A stretch of DNA of 36,829 nucleotides. It comes from Myxococcales bacterium (GTDB lineage: Bacteria > Myxococcota_A > Polyangia > GCA-2747355). The notes below the pieces were generated by a model. It was given only the letters and a program-made list of their open reading frames with translations, ran no database searches and was not told the DNA's origin. Position numbers and translations under genes: made by a program. Every line of letters starts with the position of its first letter. Positions within the stretch are counted from its first letter, which is position 1. Shown here in pieces: positions 7,541-18,404 of the stretch. Location of the stretch: the NCBI GenBank assembly GCA_020431405.1, contig JAGQIK010000703.1, positions 1 through 36,829 of the forward strand, in the 5' to 3' direction.

Positions 7541-8539
7541 ATGAGCCGTGCGCTGAGCCTGGCTCGCGCCAGCAGAAACAACCGCGAGCCGGTCGGCGTG
7601 CTCGAGGCCTTCGGGCTGCGCCCGCTGCGCCCGGCGCTCGCGCAGGCGGCGCGCGCGCTGGGGGGCGATCCCAACATGCCCGCCACGCGCTTCGGCCTCT
7701 CGTCGACGCGCGTCTTCAAGCCGCGCATCGCCATCCCCACCTGGTTGGGCCTGCGACCGCGCGACGGGCGGCTGTGGATCTACAACCTCTTCAATCACGA
7801 CGCGCCGCCGCCGACGGAGCGCTACTCGGTGCGCGTCACGCGCTGCCGCGACTTTCAGGGCGGCCAGTTCACCTACGACGCGCACCGTGGCGTCGATATC
7901 GCCGCGCCGGTGGGCACCTTCGTGAGCACGCCAGCGCCGGGCGTGGTGCGCTCGGTGGTCTGCGACATGGATCGCGGCGGCCTCAAGGTCGCCATCGATC
8001 ACGGCAGCGGCCTCTTCACCACGCTCAACCACCTCTCGCGCGCGCTGGTGCGACCCGGCGCGCGCGTCGGGCGCGGCGACGTGGTGGCGCTGTCGGGCAG
8101 CTCGGGCATGGAGCTGGTGCTGTTCTTTCCGTGGGTCGCGCCGCACGTGCACTTCAACGTGCTGCTCGACGGCCAGCGCGTCGATCCGTTCGCCCATGCT
8201 GGGCTGTGCTCGCTGTGGCGCAGCGGTGACAACCAGCCGCTGCCGCACCGCGGCGAGCCCGGCGAGACCCACGGCTTCGTCGAAAGCGACTACGATGAGC
8301 AAGGCGTCGAGGCCGCCATCGCCGACTGCAAAGACGACGACGAAGCATGCCGCCTCGCCGCGATCCCCGATCTCGAAACGCGCGCTGCCGAGGTGATGAT
8401 GAGCTACATGTTCCGCGGACCGCTCTACTCGCGCGCGCCGCGCGTCTACGCGAGAGCCTACGAGCGCCGCGCCGTGCTCGACCTTCCGTTTCGTGCCGCC
8501 GACGTCAGCGGCGTGATCCTGCCCGAAGCCACGCGATGA
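7541..8539 (+). CDS. M23-family (LytM-type) metallopeptidase domain protein
   Basis: A 332-residue protein with the zinc-peptidase signature of family M23: HRGVDIAAPVGT supplies His115 and Asp119, and HVHFN supplies His202 and His204. These proteins normally cleave peptide cross-links of peptidoglycan. The key residues are all present, so an active enzyme is possible. No signal peptide or membrane segment is visible in the first 70 residues, which is odd for a wall enzyme. GAGG upstream of the ATG fits a ribosome site. It is the first gene after the 7422-7450 promoter and overlaps the FadL gene by ATGA. Association with two outer-membrane proteins suggests a role in fitting them through the wall, but this is inference. 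Confidence 0.85.
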   Translation: MSRALSLARASRNNREPVGVLEAFGLRPLRPALAQAARALGGDPNMPATRFGLSSTRVFKPRIAIPTWLGLRPRDGRLWIYNLFNHDAPPPTERYSVRVTRCRDFQGGQFTYDAHRGVDIAAPVGTFVSTPAPGVVRSVVCDMDRGGLKVAIDHGSGLFTTLNHLSRALVRPGARVGRGDVVALSGSSGMELVLFFPWVAPHVHFNVLLDGQRVDPFAHAGLCSLWRSGDNQPLPHRGEPGETHGFVESDYDEQGVEAAIADCKDDDEACRLAAIPDLETRAAEVMMSYMFRGPLYSRAPRVYARAYERRAVLDLPFRAADVSGVILPEATR

Positions 8540-9878
8540 AAGCGCGCCTCCTGTTCGCGGCCGCGCTGCTGTGCGCGACCGTCTGCCAGCATCGTGCGGC
8601 CATCGCCGCGGGCTTCGCCGTGCCGGAGCACGGCACGCGCAAGAACGCGATGGGCGCCGTCATCGGGCGCCCCGACGATCTGTCGGCCATCTATCACAAC
8701 CCGGCGGGGCTGATCCTGACGCGCGGCACCAACCTCTACATCAACGCGGGCGTGCTGCTGCCGACCACCGATATCAACCTGCGGCCGTGGCCAGGCTCCG
8801 ATCGCTACATCAACGAGCCGGTGACGGCCGAGGGCTACTACCCGCAGATCCAGCCCAAGCGCGCCTTCGGCGTGGTGCCGATGCTCGTCGGCTCTACCGA
8901 CTTCGGCCGCGACGATATCGTCGTCGCCCTCGGCGCCTTCGCCGGCAACGCCGCCGGCGGCGCCTTCGCCGACGACAGCCTGGCGCGCTATCACCTGCTC
9001 GACAGCTACATCGTCGGGCTCTACGTCACCGGCGCGGTCGCCTGGCGCCCGCACCGCTACATCAGCATCGGCGCCGCCCTCTCGGCGGTCTATCTGCGCA
9101 TCCGCGCCAAGCGCGACCTGTTTCCCGTGCTCAACGGCATCGACCTCGGCGGGCTATTGGGCGGCCAGTCGAAGCTCTATCTGGCCGGCGAGGACGTCAA
9201 GCCGCGCTTCAGCTTCGGGCTGCTCTTCACGCCGCACAAGCGGCTGTCGATCGGCGTGGCGATGCTGACGCGCGTCGACATCAAGCTCGAGGGCGACGTG
9301 CGCGTGACCAGCGGCGCCGACGCGCCGCGCAAGTTCACCTTCGAGGGCCGGCAGAAGACGGCGCTGCTGTTTCCCTGGTCGCTGCACCTCGGCGCCAACG
9401 TCGACGTCTTTTCGTGGCTCGAGCTCGGCCTCGAGCTGCGTTACTGGTTCTACTCGCAGTTCGTCGAGCAGCGCACCGAGGTGACGGGCATCTCGCTGCT
9501 CGACGAGCTGTTGACGCCCAAGAACTACCACGACTCGATCCAGGCCTCGGGCGGCGTGCGCATCTCGCCGCCGTTCGTGCCCGGGCTCGAGGTGATGCTC
9601 GGCATGCACTACGACCGCACGCCGGCGCCGGACAACACGCTCAGCATCGAGCAGCCGACGTTCAACCACTGGGGCTTTCACAGCGGGCTGCGTTACCGCA
9701 TCAACTCGCGCTTTCGCGTCTCGGTGACCTACGCGCACTACATCTACGTCGAGCGCACCACCGACAAGACGCTGCTGAAAAACCCGCCTTCCAACTACCG
9801 CGCCTCGGGCGAGGGCAACTGGGTGACGGCCGTCTTCGAGGCGCGCTTCGAGCCGTTCCAGCGCAGCAGCAAGCGCCG

Positions 9879-9882
<4 letters not shown>
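8536..9882 (+). CDS. FadL/OmpP1/TodX-family outer-membrane transporter
   Basis: A 448-residue protein with a clear signal peptide (MKARLLFAAALL... ending near AIAA). The family N-terminus follows: GFAVPEHGTRKNAMGAVIG, then DDLSAIYHNPAGLILT, the conserved hatch-domain region with the NPAG motif. The remainder alternates like a long beta-barrel and closes with an aromatic-rich C-terminus. FadL proteins carry long-chain fatty acids and other hydrophobic compounds across the outer membrane. ATGA overlaps link it to the M23 gene upstream and the small membrane-protein gene downstream. The divergent TetR and acyl-CoA dehydrogenase genes make uptake and oxidation of a lipid a reasonable joint function. 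The exact substrate is unknown. Confidence 0.9.
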
Positions 9883-10559
<677 letters not shown>

Positions 10560-10708
10560 GGGTCACTCTCTGCTCCGCAAGTGCGCGTAACGACTGCGCG
10601 TATAGCCCACAATGACAAAACCCGAAGTGCGATATGCGCACTTCGGGTTTTGTCATTGTGGGCTACGCGCGCTTTGATTACAGCGGGTTGCGAGGCGTAG
10701 AGTGACCC
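10560..10708. repeat. 149-bp imperfect palindromic element
   Basis: The ends are exact 10-bp inverted repeats (GGGTCACTCT at 10560-10569, AGAGTGACCC at 10699-10708). The outer arms remain alignable with mismatches, and the core is a perfect 29-bp inverted repeat (10603-10631 and 10637-10665) around a 5-base loop. It fills the gap between two convergent genes, starting right after one stop codon and ending six bases before the other. The core is a bidirectional terminator; the terminal repeats suggest it may have arrived as a MITE- or REP-like element. I see no target duplication and no second copy in this window. Confidence 0.8.
10603..10665. terminator. Bidirectional intrinsic terminator
   Basis: The stem-loop core AAAACCCGAAGTGCG / CGCACTTCGGGTTTT has a GC-rich stem flanked by A4 on one side and T4 on the other, so it reads as a terminator on both strands. 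It serves the convergent small barrel-protein gene and the vWA lipoprotein gene. Confidence 0.75.
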
Positions 10709-10713
10709 TGTGC

Positions 10714-12717
10714 TTACCAGCGTTTGTAGGCGATCTTGACGGTGCTGCCGACGGCGATGGCGCCCGAGCCTGGGAAGGCGAGGGTGTTGCTGGCGGTGTT
10801 GAAGTTGAAGCCGTTGGTGAGGCTGCGCTGCAGCGTGGTGTTGTTGACGGCGACGTTGACGCTGGCGGCGATGCCGGGGTGCGAGAGCTTGATCTGCGCG
10901 CTGGCTGCTTGGATGTCGTTGATGATCTTGGTGATGCTCGGGCCGAGGTTGCTCTGGCAGACGTCGTAGACCGCGCCGTTGAACTGGGCGGCGACCTCTT
11001 TGTAGCCGTGCGCGATCTGTGGGAAGCCGCCGCCAGCGCAGCTGCTGTTGCAAGCGCCGGCGATGACCTGGAAGAAGTCGAGCTTGGCTTCGGCGCCGGT
11101 GGCCGACGAGCCGGCGAATAGATCGATGGTCGGCTTGAGCGCGGTGTCGAGCTGCTGCTGCACGCCGTTGGGCAGCACACACTGCGAGGCGTAGCTGACG
11201 ACGATGCTGCTCACGCTCTGCGGCACCTCGTCGGTGACAACGATGACGACCAGCTGGGCGCCGGTGCGGATCTTGTCGACGGCGTTGGCGGCGCGCGGCA
11301 GGTGGCGCTTGACGGCTTCGGCAGCGTTGACGAGACCGTACTCTTGGCCGCCTTCATAGCCGGGCGGGTTGTTGATGCAGGCTTCGAAGGTGGTGCGCTC
11401 GCTGGGCAGCAGGAAACGGTCTTGCCCGCCGAGGTGGTTCGGATCCTGCGAGGCCACCGAGCAGAACTTGCCGACGACCTGCGCGTAGGAGCCGTTGGGA
11501 TCGACGACGTTTGTGACGCCCATGCGGAAGTTGAGCCCGCGCTGGGTGGCGAGGTTGAAGAAGTTGGTGGCGTTGGCGGCGATGTTGGCGCGGCGCTGCG
11601 TCATCGAGCCGGACTCGTCGATGACCCAGATGATGTCCACCGGCGCCACTGGCTGCGTCACGGTCTGGCTCTCGCACTCGTTCTGCGGCGTCTTGCTCTG
11701 CTGCGCGAGGCCGCTCGCGCCGGCGATGTCCTGCGAGATGAGGCGCGTGTTCTTGGAGAAGTCGCCGTCGCTGGCGGTGTCGGTGACGGCGCCGACATAG
11801 ACCACCTGCGAGCCGCGATGCACCAGCGCGAGCCGCACGGTGAAGTTGGTGGTGGGCACACCGAAGTTGCCGGGCAGGCCCGTGAGCGCGCTCTGCGCGC
11901 GGCCGAGCAGCGCGGCGAGCACGCGGTTTCGCTGCAGGCTGACGTCGCTGGCGCTCGCGGCGGTGATGGTGAAGGTGAAGCCTGTCTGCGCGTCGAAGCT
12001 GTCGTGGGTCTTGCCGGCGAGGCCCGAGCTGACGACGGTGAAGCTGTTGAACAGCGTGCCGCTAAGCGCGCTGCGCATCTGCGTCAGCGCGTCGGCGAGG
12101 TTGGTGGTGGTGGTGGCGCGGCTGACCGCGAAGCCGGCGACCTGCTGCAGCGCGACGTTGTAGTCGAAGACGGCGGCCGCCTCTTTGCTCGCCGACAAGG
12201 TGATGCCGACATTGGCGTAGCTCGTCTGCGGCTCGAGGATCAGGTGCCAGTCACCGCTGGTGCTCTTGCCGCTGACCACCGCGCGATGGCCGGGCGGCGT
12301 GCAGAGCACGGGCGGTGGCGCGTCCGCCGTCGTGTCGGGGGTAGGCGGAGGTAGGTCGTTGGGCGAGGGGCCGTCGGTGATCTGCGGTCCGTCACTGCGC
12401 GGACCATCACTGCGCGGACCATCACTGCGCGGCCCGTCGAGGGTGAGGTCGGCGACCGGCGGCCCGTCAATGACAAGCGGCCCGTCGTCGGTGATCGGCG
12501 GTCCGTCGGGCAGCGGCCCGTCGCTGCTCTTCACGCACGTGCCACCCTGGCAGGTCAGCCCGGTGTTGCAGGTGTCGTTGGGGTAGCAGGGGCCGCCGAG
12601 CTTGCCGGTGTTGTCGCTCTTGTCGAGCCCGCCGTCGGTGACGGTCCCTGGGTTGCGCGTGGTGCAGCCCGCGGCGAGCAACAGACAGCAGATAAGCGAT
12701 ACGGTGGTGGCCCTCAT
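10714..12717 (-). CDS. von Willebrand factor A domain lipoprotein
   Basis: A 667-residue predicted lipoprotein. ATG 12717 is chosen because GGAAGGGA precedes it and it gives a clean lipobox (LLLAAGC, Cys18); the longer open frame upstream is not protein-like. A four-Cys mini-domain (about 44-61) is followed by a linker of repeated Asp-Gly-Pro units (about 66-135). The vWA domain begins near 358 with DIIWVIDESGSM, whose Asp367, Ser369 and Ser371 form the metal-ion-dependent adhesion site (DxSxS). VIVVTDE later fits the third MIDAS element. Such proteins bind partners at the cell surface. It is divergent from the kinase gene, with only 141 bp between the two starts, so they may share control. 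Confidence 0.85.
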   Translation of the reverse strand: MRATTVSLICCLLLAAGCTTRNPGTVTDGGLDKSDNTGKLGGPCYPNDTCNTGLTCQGGTCVKSSDGPLPDGPPITDDGPLVIDGPPVADLTLDGPRSDGPRSDGPRSDGPQITDGPSPNDLPPPTPDTTADAPPPVLCTPPGHRAVVSGKSTSGDWHLILEPQTSYANVGITLSASKEAAAVFDYNVALQQVAGFAVSRATTTTNLADALTQMRSALSGTLFNSFTVVSSGLAGKTHDSFDAQTGFTFTITAASASDVSLQRNRVLAALLGRAQSALTGLPGNFGVPTTNFTVRLALVHRGSQVVYVGAVTDTASDGDFSKNTRLISQDIAGASGLAQQSKTPQNECESQTVTQPVAPVDIIWVIDESGSMTQRRANIAANATNFFNLATQRGLNFRMGVTNVVDPNGSYAQVVGKFCSVASQDPNHLGGQDRFLLPSERTTFEACINNPPGYEGGQEYGLVNAAEAVKRHLPRAANAVDKIRTGAQLVVIVVTDEVPQSVSSIVVSYASQCVLPNGVQQQLDTALKPTIDLFAGSSATGAEAKLDFFQVIAGACNSSCAGGGFPQIAHGYKEVAAQFNGAVYDVCQSNLGPSITKIINDIQAASAQIKLSHPGIAASVNVAVNNTTLQRSLTNGFNFNTASNTLAFPGSGAIAVGSTVKIAYKRW
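12392..12436. repeat. 15-bp tandem repeat, three copies
   Basis: Three adjacent 15-bp units (TCACTGCGCGGACCA, the third with two changes) lie within the vWA lipoprotein gene. They encode the repeated Asp-Gly-Pro-Arg-Ser linker, and copy number could vary in frame. Confidence 0.85.
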
Positions 12718-12845
12718 AAGTCCCTTCCTGTCAACGACCCGCGAATCCACACAACATACGGTAAACGACCTCGGACCTTCTTTGTTTCCCTGCTTTGGGT
12801 AGGTATTCATCGGCGCGTGTAGGGGCCGTCGTGTGCGCGGCGTCA

Positions 12846-12851
12846 TATACT
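12846..12851 (+). promoter_or_regulatory. -10 element suggesting a leaderless kinase transcript
   Basis: TATACT matches the sigma-70 -10 consensus closely and ends seven bases before GTG 12859, where transcription would be expected to begin. No ribosome-binding sequence lies between. The -35 position (about 12823-12828) is not recognisable, so this rests on the -10 and spacing alone. Confidence 0.4.
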
Positions 12852-12858
12852 GCGCACG

Positions 12859-14306
12859 GTGAGCCGGGTTCCGCGCATCGGGATGCAGCTAGGCGCCGCC
12901 TTTGGCGGCGTGATCGTGCTCTTCGCGCTGATGTTGGCGCTGACGTTGATCGCGCTGGCGCAGCTCGATGAGGCCGAGCGCGAGGTCGCGCTGCTCGATC
13001 ACGCCAAGCACGCGGCGCACATCGCCGAGGCGCAGGTGCGCGAGCTTCATCTGTGGCAGGCGCGACTGGTGATCAGCCGTGACGCCACGCGCGCGCCGCG
13101 CTATCGCGCCGCCGTCAAGCGCACGCGCGGCGCCATCGACGACGTGGCGCGCGCCGCGCGTGCCTTCGCGCCACGCGAGGTCGAGCGCCTCGGCGCGCTG
13201 GTCGGCAAGCTCGACCGACGCTTCGTCGAGACGATGCTGCCGCGCCTGTCGTCGGCGGCGCCGGGCGAGCTGGCGCGCGCACACGACGCGCTGGTCAAGC
13301 TCACCAGCAAGGCGACGCAGGTCAACGCGCAGCTGTCATCGGCGCTCAACGCGCGGGCGGCGCGCGCGCGTGCCGAGGCGGATCGGCTGCGCGCCAGCAC
13401 GCGCCGCGCGGCGCTCGGCACCTTCGGCGGCGCGGTGCTGCTCGCCATCGGGCTCGCCTTCTACCTCGGGCGGCGCATCGCGGGCCGCGTGGCGGCGCTT
13501 CGCAGCGGCGCCGAGCGCGTGGCGGCCGGCGATCTGTCGACCACCATCGAGCTTCCGGGCGGCGACGACGAGCTGGTGCAGCTGGCGCGCGCCTTCAACC
13601 AGATGGCGGCGGATCTCGGCGAGCAGCAGCAACGCGCGCTGCGCGCCGAACGGCTGGCCTCCATCGGGCAGGTCGCCGCCGGTGTGGCGCACGAGATCAA
13701 CAACCCGCTGGCGGTGATCCTCGGCTACGCGAAGATGCTCGAAAAGAAGCTGCAGGACGACAGCGCGCGCGACACCACGCGCGTGATCGCCGAAGAGACG
13801 CGACGCGCTCAGCGCATCGTTGACGAGCTGCTCGATCTGGCGCGCCCGCAGCGGCTCGAGCGCGAGTCGGCGGATCTCGCGGCGCTCGCCCACGAAGCAG
13901 TGGAGAGCCTGCGCGAGGCGGGGCAGCTCGACGAGATCGAAGTTTCCGTGCGAGGAAAGGCGACGGCCGAGGTCGATCGCGCGAAGATCAAGCAGGTGCT
14001 GATCAACGTCACGAGAAATGCCGCCGAGGCGACGCGCGCGGCGGGCGGAGCGGGCGTCGAGATCGCGCTCGAGGCTGCCGAGGGGCGCGCCAGCGTGGTG
14101 GTGCGAGACGAGGGCGCGGGAGCCGACAGCGAGGCGCTCGGCCGCGCCTTCGAGCCGTTCTACTCGAGCAAGGCCGAAGGCGTAGGGCTCGGCCTCGCCG
14201 TCTGTCACGCCATCGTCGACGCCCACAGCGGGCGTATCGCGCTGCAAAACCGCGGCGACGGCGCGGGCGCCGAGGTGGTGTTGAGCCTGCCTGCTGCGGA
14301 GAGCAG

Positions 14307-14310
<4 letters not shown>
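12859..14310 (+). CDS. Membrane sensor histidine kinase (NtrB/AtoS-like)
   Basis: A 483-residue kinase with two membrane helices (about 13-34 and 186-204) enclosing a roughly 150-residue helical sensor region rich in Ala and Arg. A HAMP linker follows (about 205-255). The dimerisation/phosphoacceptor domain contains VAHEINNPLAVILGYAKML, with His278 as the phosphorylated residue. The ATPase domain has the N box (NVTRNAAEA, Asn383 and Asn387), G1 (RDEGAGAD), an F box (FEPFYSSK) and G2 (GVGLGLAVCHAIV), so it should be active. GTG 12859 is the only start that keeps the first helix intact. It overlaps the downstream response-regulator gene by ATGA, and the two surely form a pair. The signal is unknown. 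Confidence 0.93.
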
Positions 14311-15728
<1,418 letters not shown>

Positions 15729-15795
15729 ATAAGAGACATATGGTCGTGGATAGATAATATCGACAGACAGCGCAATGCGGCGCCGGTAGCCTGAA

Positions 15796-15815
15796 GATCT
15801 ATCGAGGCTTAGATC
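15796..15815. promoter_or_regulatory. Short inverted repeat upstream of the YD-repeat gene
   Basis: GATCTA (15796-15801) and TAGATC (15810-15815) are separated by eight bases, just upstream of the GGGAGG ribosome site of the next gene. It could be an operator. Six-base arms are weak evidence on their own. Confidence 0.25.
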
Positions 15816-15829
15816 CCGGGAGGTCGCTG

Positions 15830-17770
15830 ATGAGACGCGCTGTCCTATTGTCTGCCCTGCTGATCGCGTCCGCGTGCTCGCGGCGCGCTGCGACGACGAG
15901 CACCGAGCCGCCACCGATCAACAAGCCGCCCGCCAAGCGCGAGCTCTCGCTGTGCGCGCCGGCGGCGCCCGAGCCGCTCAACTCGGCGCTGCTCTACTAC
16001 CAGGGCGCCGACAGCAAGGACTGCACGCTCGAGCGGCTCGATCGGCGCGAGGGCCAAAGCGGCGCGCTGCGCTCGGCCGAGGTTTACGAGCGCAAGGCGG
16101 ATGGCGTGGTCGAGGTCGTGACGGTGCTGCCCACCGGCACGCGCCGGCTCGACCAGCGCTACAAGCGCGACGCTGCGGGCAACGTGATCTGGCACGAGCG
16201 CATCCGCAACGACGAGGTCCAGCAGCGCACCGAGCGCACTTACGACGCGTCCGGCCACATGCTCAGCGAGCGCCGCACCAACGCGTCGGGCGTGACCGAG
16301 ACCGAGCAGCGCTTCGACGGCGCTGGCCGCATCACGTTTCGTCGCGTGGGCAACGGCAAGTACAAGAGCGAGCTCAGCTGGCGCTACGACGACGCCGGCC
16401 GGCTGCTCGAAGCGATCGAGCGCGACGCGACGCAGACGCTGCAGCGCTCGCTGTGGACCTACGACGACGCGGGGCGTCCGGCGACGCTCGAACGCTACGT
16501 CAAAGGCGAGCTGTCGACGCGCCAGAGCTGGAGCTGGAGCGCGCCACTGGAGGGCAAGACGCCGCAGCTGACGGCGCGCACAGCGGAGGTCTTCCCGCCG
16601 TCGGTCTATTACAGCTCGACGCTGCTCGACAACTACCAGCCGCGCGGCGCCTGGCACTACTACTACGGCGCCTACGTCACGCCGTGGTTCGAGAACCTGC
16701 CCGGCAGCGACGGCAGCTGCACGCCGCTTCGCACCACCTATGGGCTCGACGCGGCCGACGAGTACGCGCTGGTCTTCCAGCGCGGCGAAAACGGCACGTT
16801 GGCGTCGCTGCGCGACAAGAACGGCCAGGGCACCTGGTTCGACGGATCCGCCTCGGGGCTCGGCTACGCCGGTTACGGTCTGCCCTACGACTACTACGTG
16901 CCGCCGCAGCCGGTGATCTACGGTCACCTCGGCGCGGGGCGCCCGTGGACGACGATCTTGCACAGCGGCACGACCAAGATGGTCGAGCGCTTCGACAGCA
17001 GCGGTCGCATGATCGGTCAGACGGTCAACGTCACCGAGAACGCGGGCGATCCCGAGCGCGAGCGCAGCGTGCGCCACGAGCGCGAGCGCACCTTCGAGGG
17101 CGCCCTGCTGCGCAGCGACCGCGTGGTGCTCTTCAGCGGCGAGGTCGACCAGATCACGCGCACCCTGCGCTTCGAGCACGACGCGTCGGGGCGCGTGCTG
17201 CGACGCGAGCTGTTCGACGGCAGCGACGGCGCCGAGAAGCTCATCGAGTGGCAGAGCTGGCAGCGCGACGGCAGCGGCCGCGCGGTGATCTACAAGACGG
17301 CGCTGCAGAAGGACATGTGGCAGGTCAGCGAGCCGAGCACCGTCAAGGACCCGCCGGCCTTCGAGGCGCCGAGCGTCAGCGGCACCATCGAGCGGCGCTT
17401 CGAGGGCGCGCGGCTGGTCAGCGAAAGCGAGCGCTGGAACGGACAGTACGGCGAGCGTGACACCACCGTCAGCTACGATGGCGAGCGCGTGCTCGAGATC
17501 GCGACGGTGCTGCGCCGTCCGATCACGTCCACCGGCGGCCGCAACGACAGCACGGCGCGGCTGCGCTTCGACGCTGACGGGCGCATCATCGAAGAGCAAC
17601 GCGAGTACTCGACGATCAAAGACGGCGCGCAGACGACGATGTCGAGCTCGCGCAACGACTACGAGTACAACGCCTTCGGGCTGCTCACGCGGCAGGAGAC
17701 GCAGACGCGCTCGTCGAGCACGGCGCGCCACGACATCGCGACCTACACCTTCGCCTGCGCCAACGACTAG
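15830..17770 (+). CDS. YD-repeat lipoprotein
   Basis: A 646-residue predicted lipoprotein (MRRAVLLSALLIASAC, Cys16) preceded by GGGAGG. After a Pro-rich linker it carries about eight YD-type repeats of the Rhs/teneurin kind, for example YDASGHMLSERR, FDGAGRITFRR, YDDAGRLLEAIERD, FDSSGRMIGQ, FDADGRIIEEQ. An aromatic-rich middle region (about 255-375) is rich in Tyr and Gly. It lacks the Rhs core-cleavage signature and any toxin-like C-terminus, so it is probably a surface or periplasmic binding protein and not a polymorphic toxin. It stands alone after the two-component pair, about 100 bp downstream. That position gives a weak hint that it may be a target or sensor partner. Confidence 0.82.
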   Translation: MRRAVLLSALLIASACSRRAATTSTEPPPINKPPAKRELSLCAPAAPEPLNSALLYYQGADSKDCTLERLDRREGQSGALRSAEVYERKADGVVEVVTVLPTGTRRLDQRYKRDAAGNVIWHERIRNDEVQQRTERTYDASGHMLSERRTNASGVTETEQRFDGAGRITFRRVGNGKYKSELSWRYDDAGRLLEAIERDATQTLQRSLWTYDDAGRPATLERYVKGELSTRQSWSWSAPLEGKTPQLTARTAEVFPPSVYYSSTLLDNYQPRGAWHYYYGAYVTPWFENLPGSDGSCTPLRTTYGLDAADEYALVFQRGENGTLASLRDKNGQGTWFDGSASGLGYAGYGLPYDYYVPPQPVIYGHLGAGRPWTTILHSGTTKMVERFDSSGRMIGQTVNVTENAGDPERERSVRHERERTFEGALLRSDRVVLFSGEVDQITRTLRFEHDASGRVLRRELFDGSDGAEKLIEWQSWQRDGSGRAVIYKTALQKDMWQVSEPSTVKDPPAFEAPSVSGTIERRFEGARLVSESERWNGQYGERDTTVSYDGERVLEIATVLRRPITSTGGRNDSTARLRFDADGRIIEEQREYSTIKDGAQTTMSSSRNDYEYNAFGLLTRQETQTRSSSTARHDIATYTFACAND

Positions 17771-17810
17771 AGTCGCTGCGCTCGGCGCGCGCTCGCTGCT
17801 CCGGCGCGTG

Positions 17811-18317
17811 CTACTTCGACGCCATCTCGTCGGCGATCAGCTGGTAGGCGGCGAGCTGGTTCTCGTCGAGGATCTTGGCCAGCGCGGCGCCGATAGCCTT
17901 CATCGCGTCGGCGCTGGCGGGCTTGCCCTTGTACTGCTTGGCCAGCGCCTGCAGCTTGTGCTGCTGGTCCTTCTTGAGCTTGATCGCCTTGAGCAGGCGC
18001 GCGAAGAGGGCGTCGGGGGAGACGGGCTTCTTCGGCGCCGCGGCGGCGGCCGAGCCGGCGCTGTCGCCGTCGTCAGTAGCCGTGCCGCTACCGCTGCCCG
18101 AGGCGCTACCGCTGCCGGCGCGCGTGGCCGCTGCGCTGCCGCTGCCCGAGCCATGCCCGGCGGTGGTGCTGCCCGAGCCGCTGGCAGAGCCATGCCCGGC
18201 CGTGGCGCTGCCCGAGCCGCTGCCGCTGCCGGCGCCGGGCTTTTCTTTCTTGCAGCCGGCCCACAGCGCGCACGAAAGGAGCGCCAGCGCCAGCAACGTG
18301 CGAGATACCTTCATCAT
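17811..18317 (-). CDS. Small lipoprotein with Gly-Ser linker
   Basis: A 168-residue protein. Two adjacent ATGs start it; the first (18317) lies eight bases after GAGG. The signal peptide ends in LWAGC, a lipobox. Residues about 28-90 are almost entirely Gly, Ser, Ala and Thr, a linker style common in some myxobacterial lipoproteins. The last 70 residues are helical and basic, with KKDQQHKLQALAKQYKG and ILDENQLAAYQLIADEM. These faintly recall the LTxxQ repeats of Spy/CpxP periplasmic proteins, but this is too weak to assign. It is divergent from the BNR-like lipoprotein gene. Confidence 0.7.
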   Translation of the reverse strand: MMKVSRTLLALALLSCALWAGCKKEKPGAGSGSGSGSATAGHGSASGSGSTTAGHGSGSGSAAATRAGSGSASGSGSGTATDDGDSAGSAAAAAPKKPVSPDALFARLLKAIKLKKDQQHKLQALAKQYKGKPASADAMKAIGAALAKILDENQLAAYQLIADEMASK

Positions 18318-18358
18318 CGCGGCAGCCTCGCATAGCGTCGGATCGGGTGCAACGCGGC

Positions 18359-18372
18359 GGCGAGATCTCGCC
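18359..18372. promoter_or_regulatory. Perfect 14-bp palindrome in a divergent promoter region
   Basis: GGCGAGATCTCGCC is a perfect dyad in the 87-bp gap between two divergent lipoprotein genes. It lies 42 bases upstream of one start and 33 bases upstream of the other. This is a fitting place for an operator controlling both. No local regulator gene is adjacent. Confidence 0.4.
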
Positions 18373-18404
18373 TGACGGCGTGTATGGCCACAGGAGGATC
18401 GCGG

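Noticed and set aside
7318-7740. N-terminal extension of the TetR frame back to 7740
   Set aside because: It overlaps the M23 gene, lies upstream of a good TetR promoter and reads as low-complexity; normal TetR length is reached from TTG 7317.
15830-17770. YD-repeat protein as an Rhs polymorphic toxin
   Set aside because: No Rhs core-cleavage signature, no variable C-terminal toxin domain and no immunity gene are present; it is a lipoprotein.
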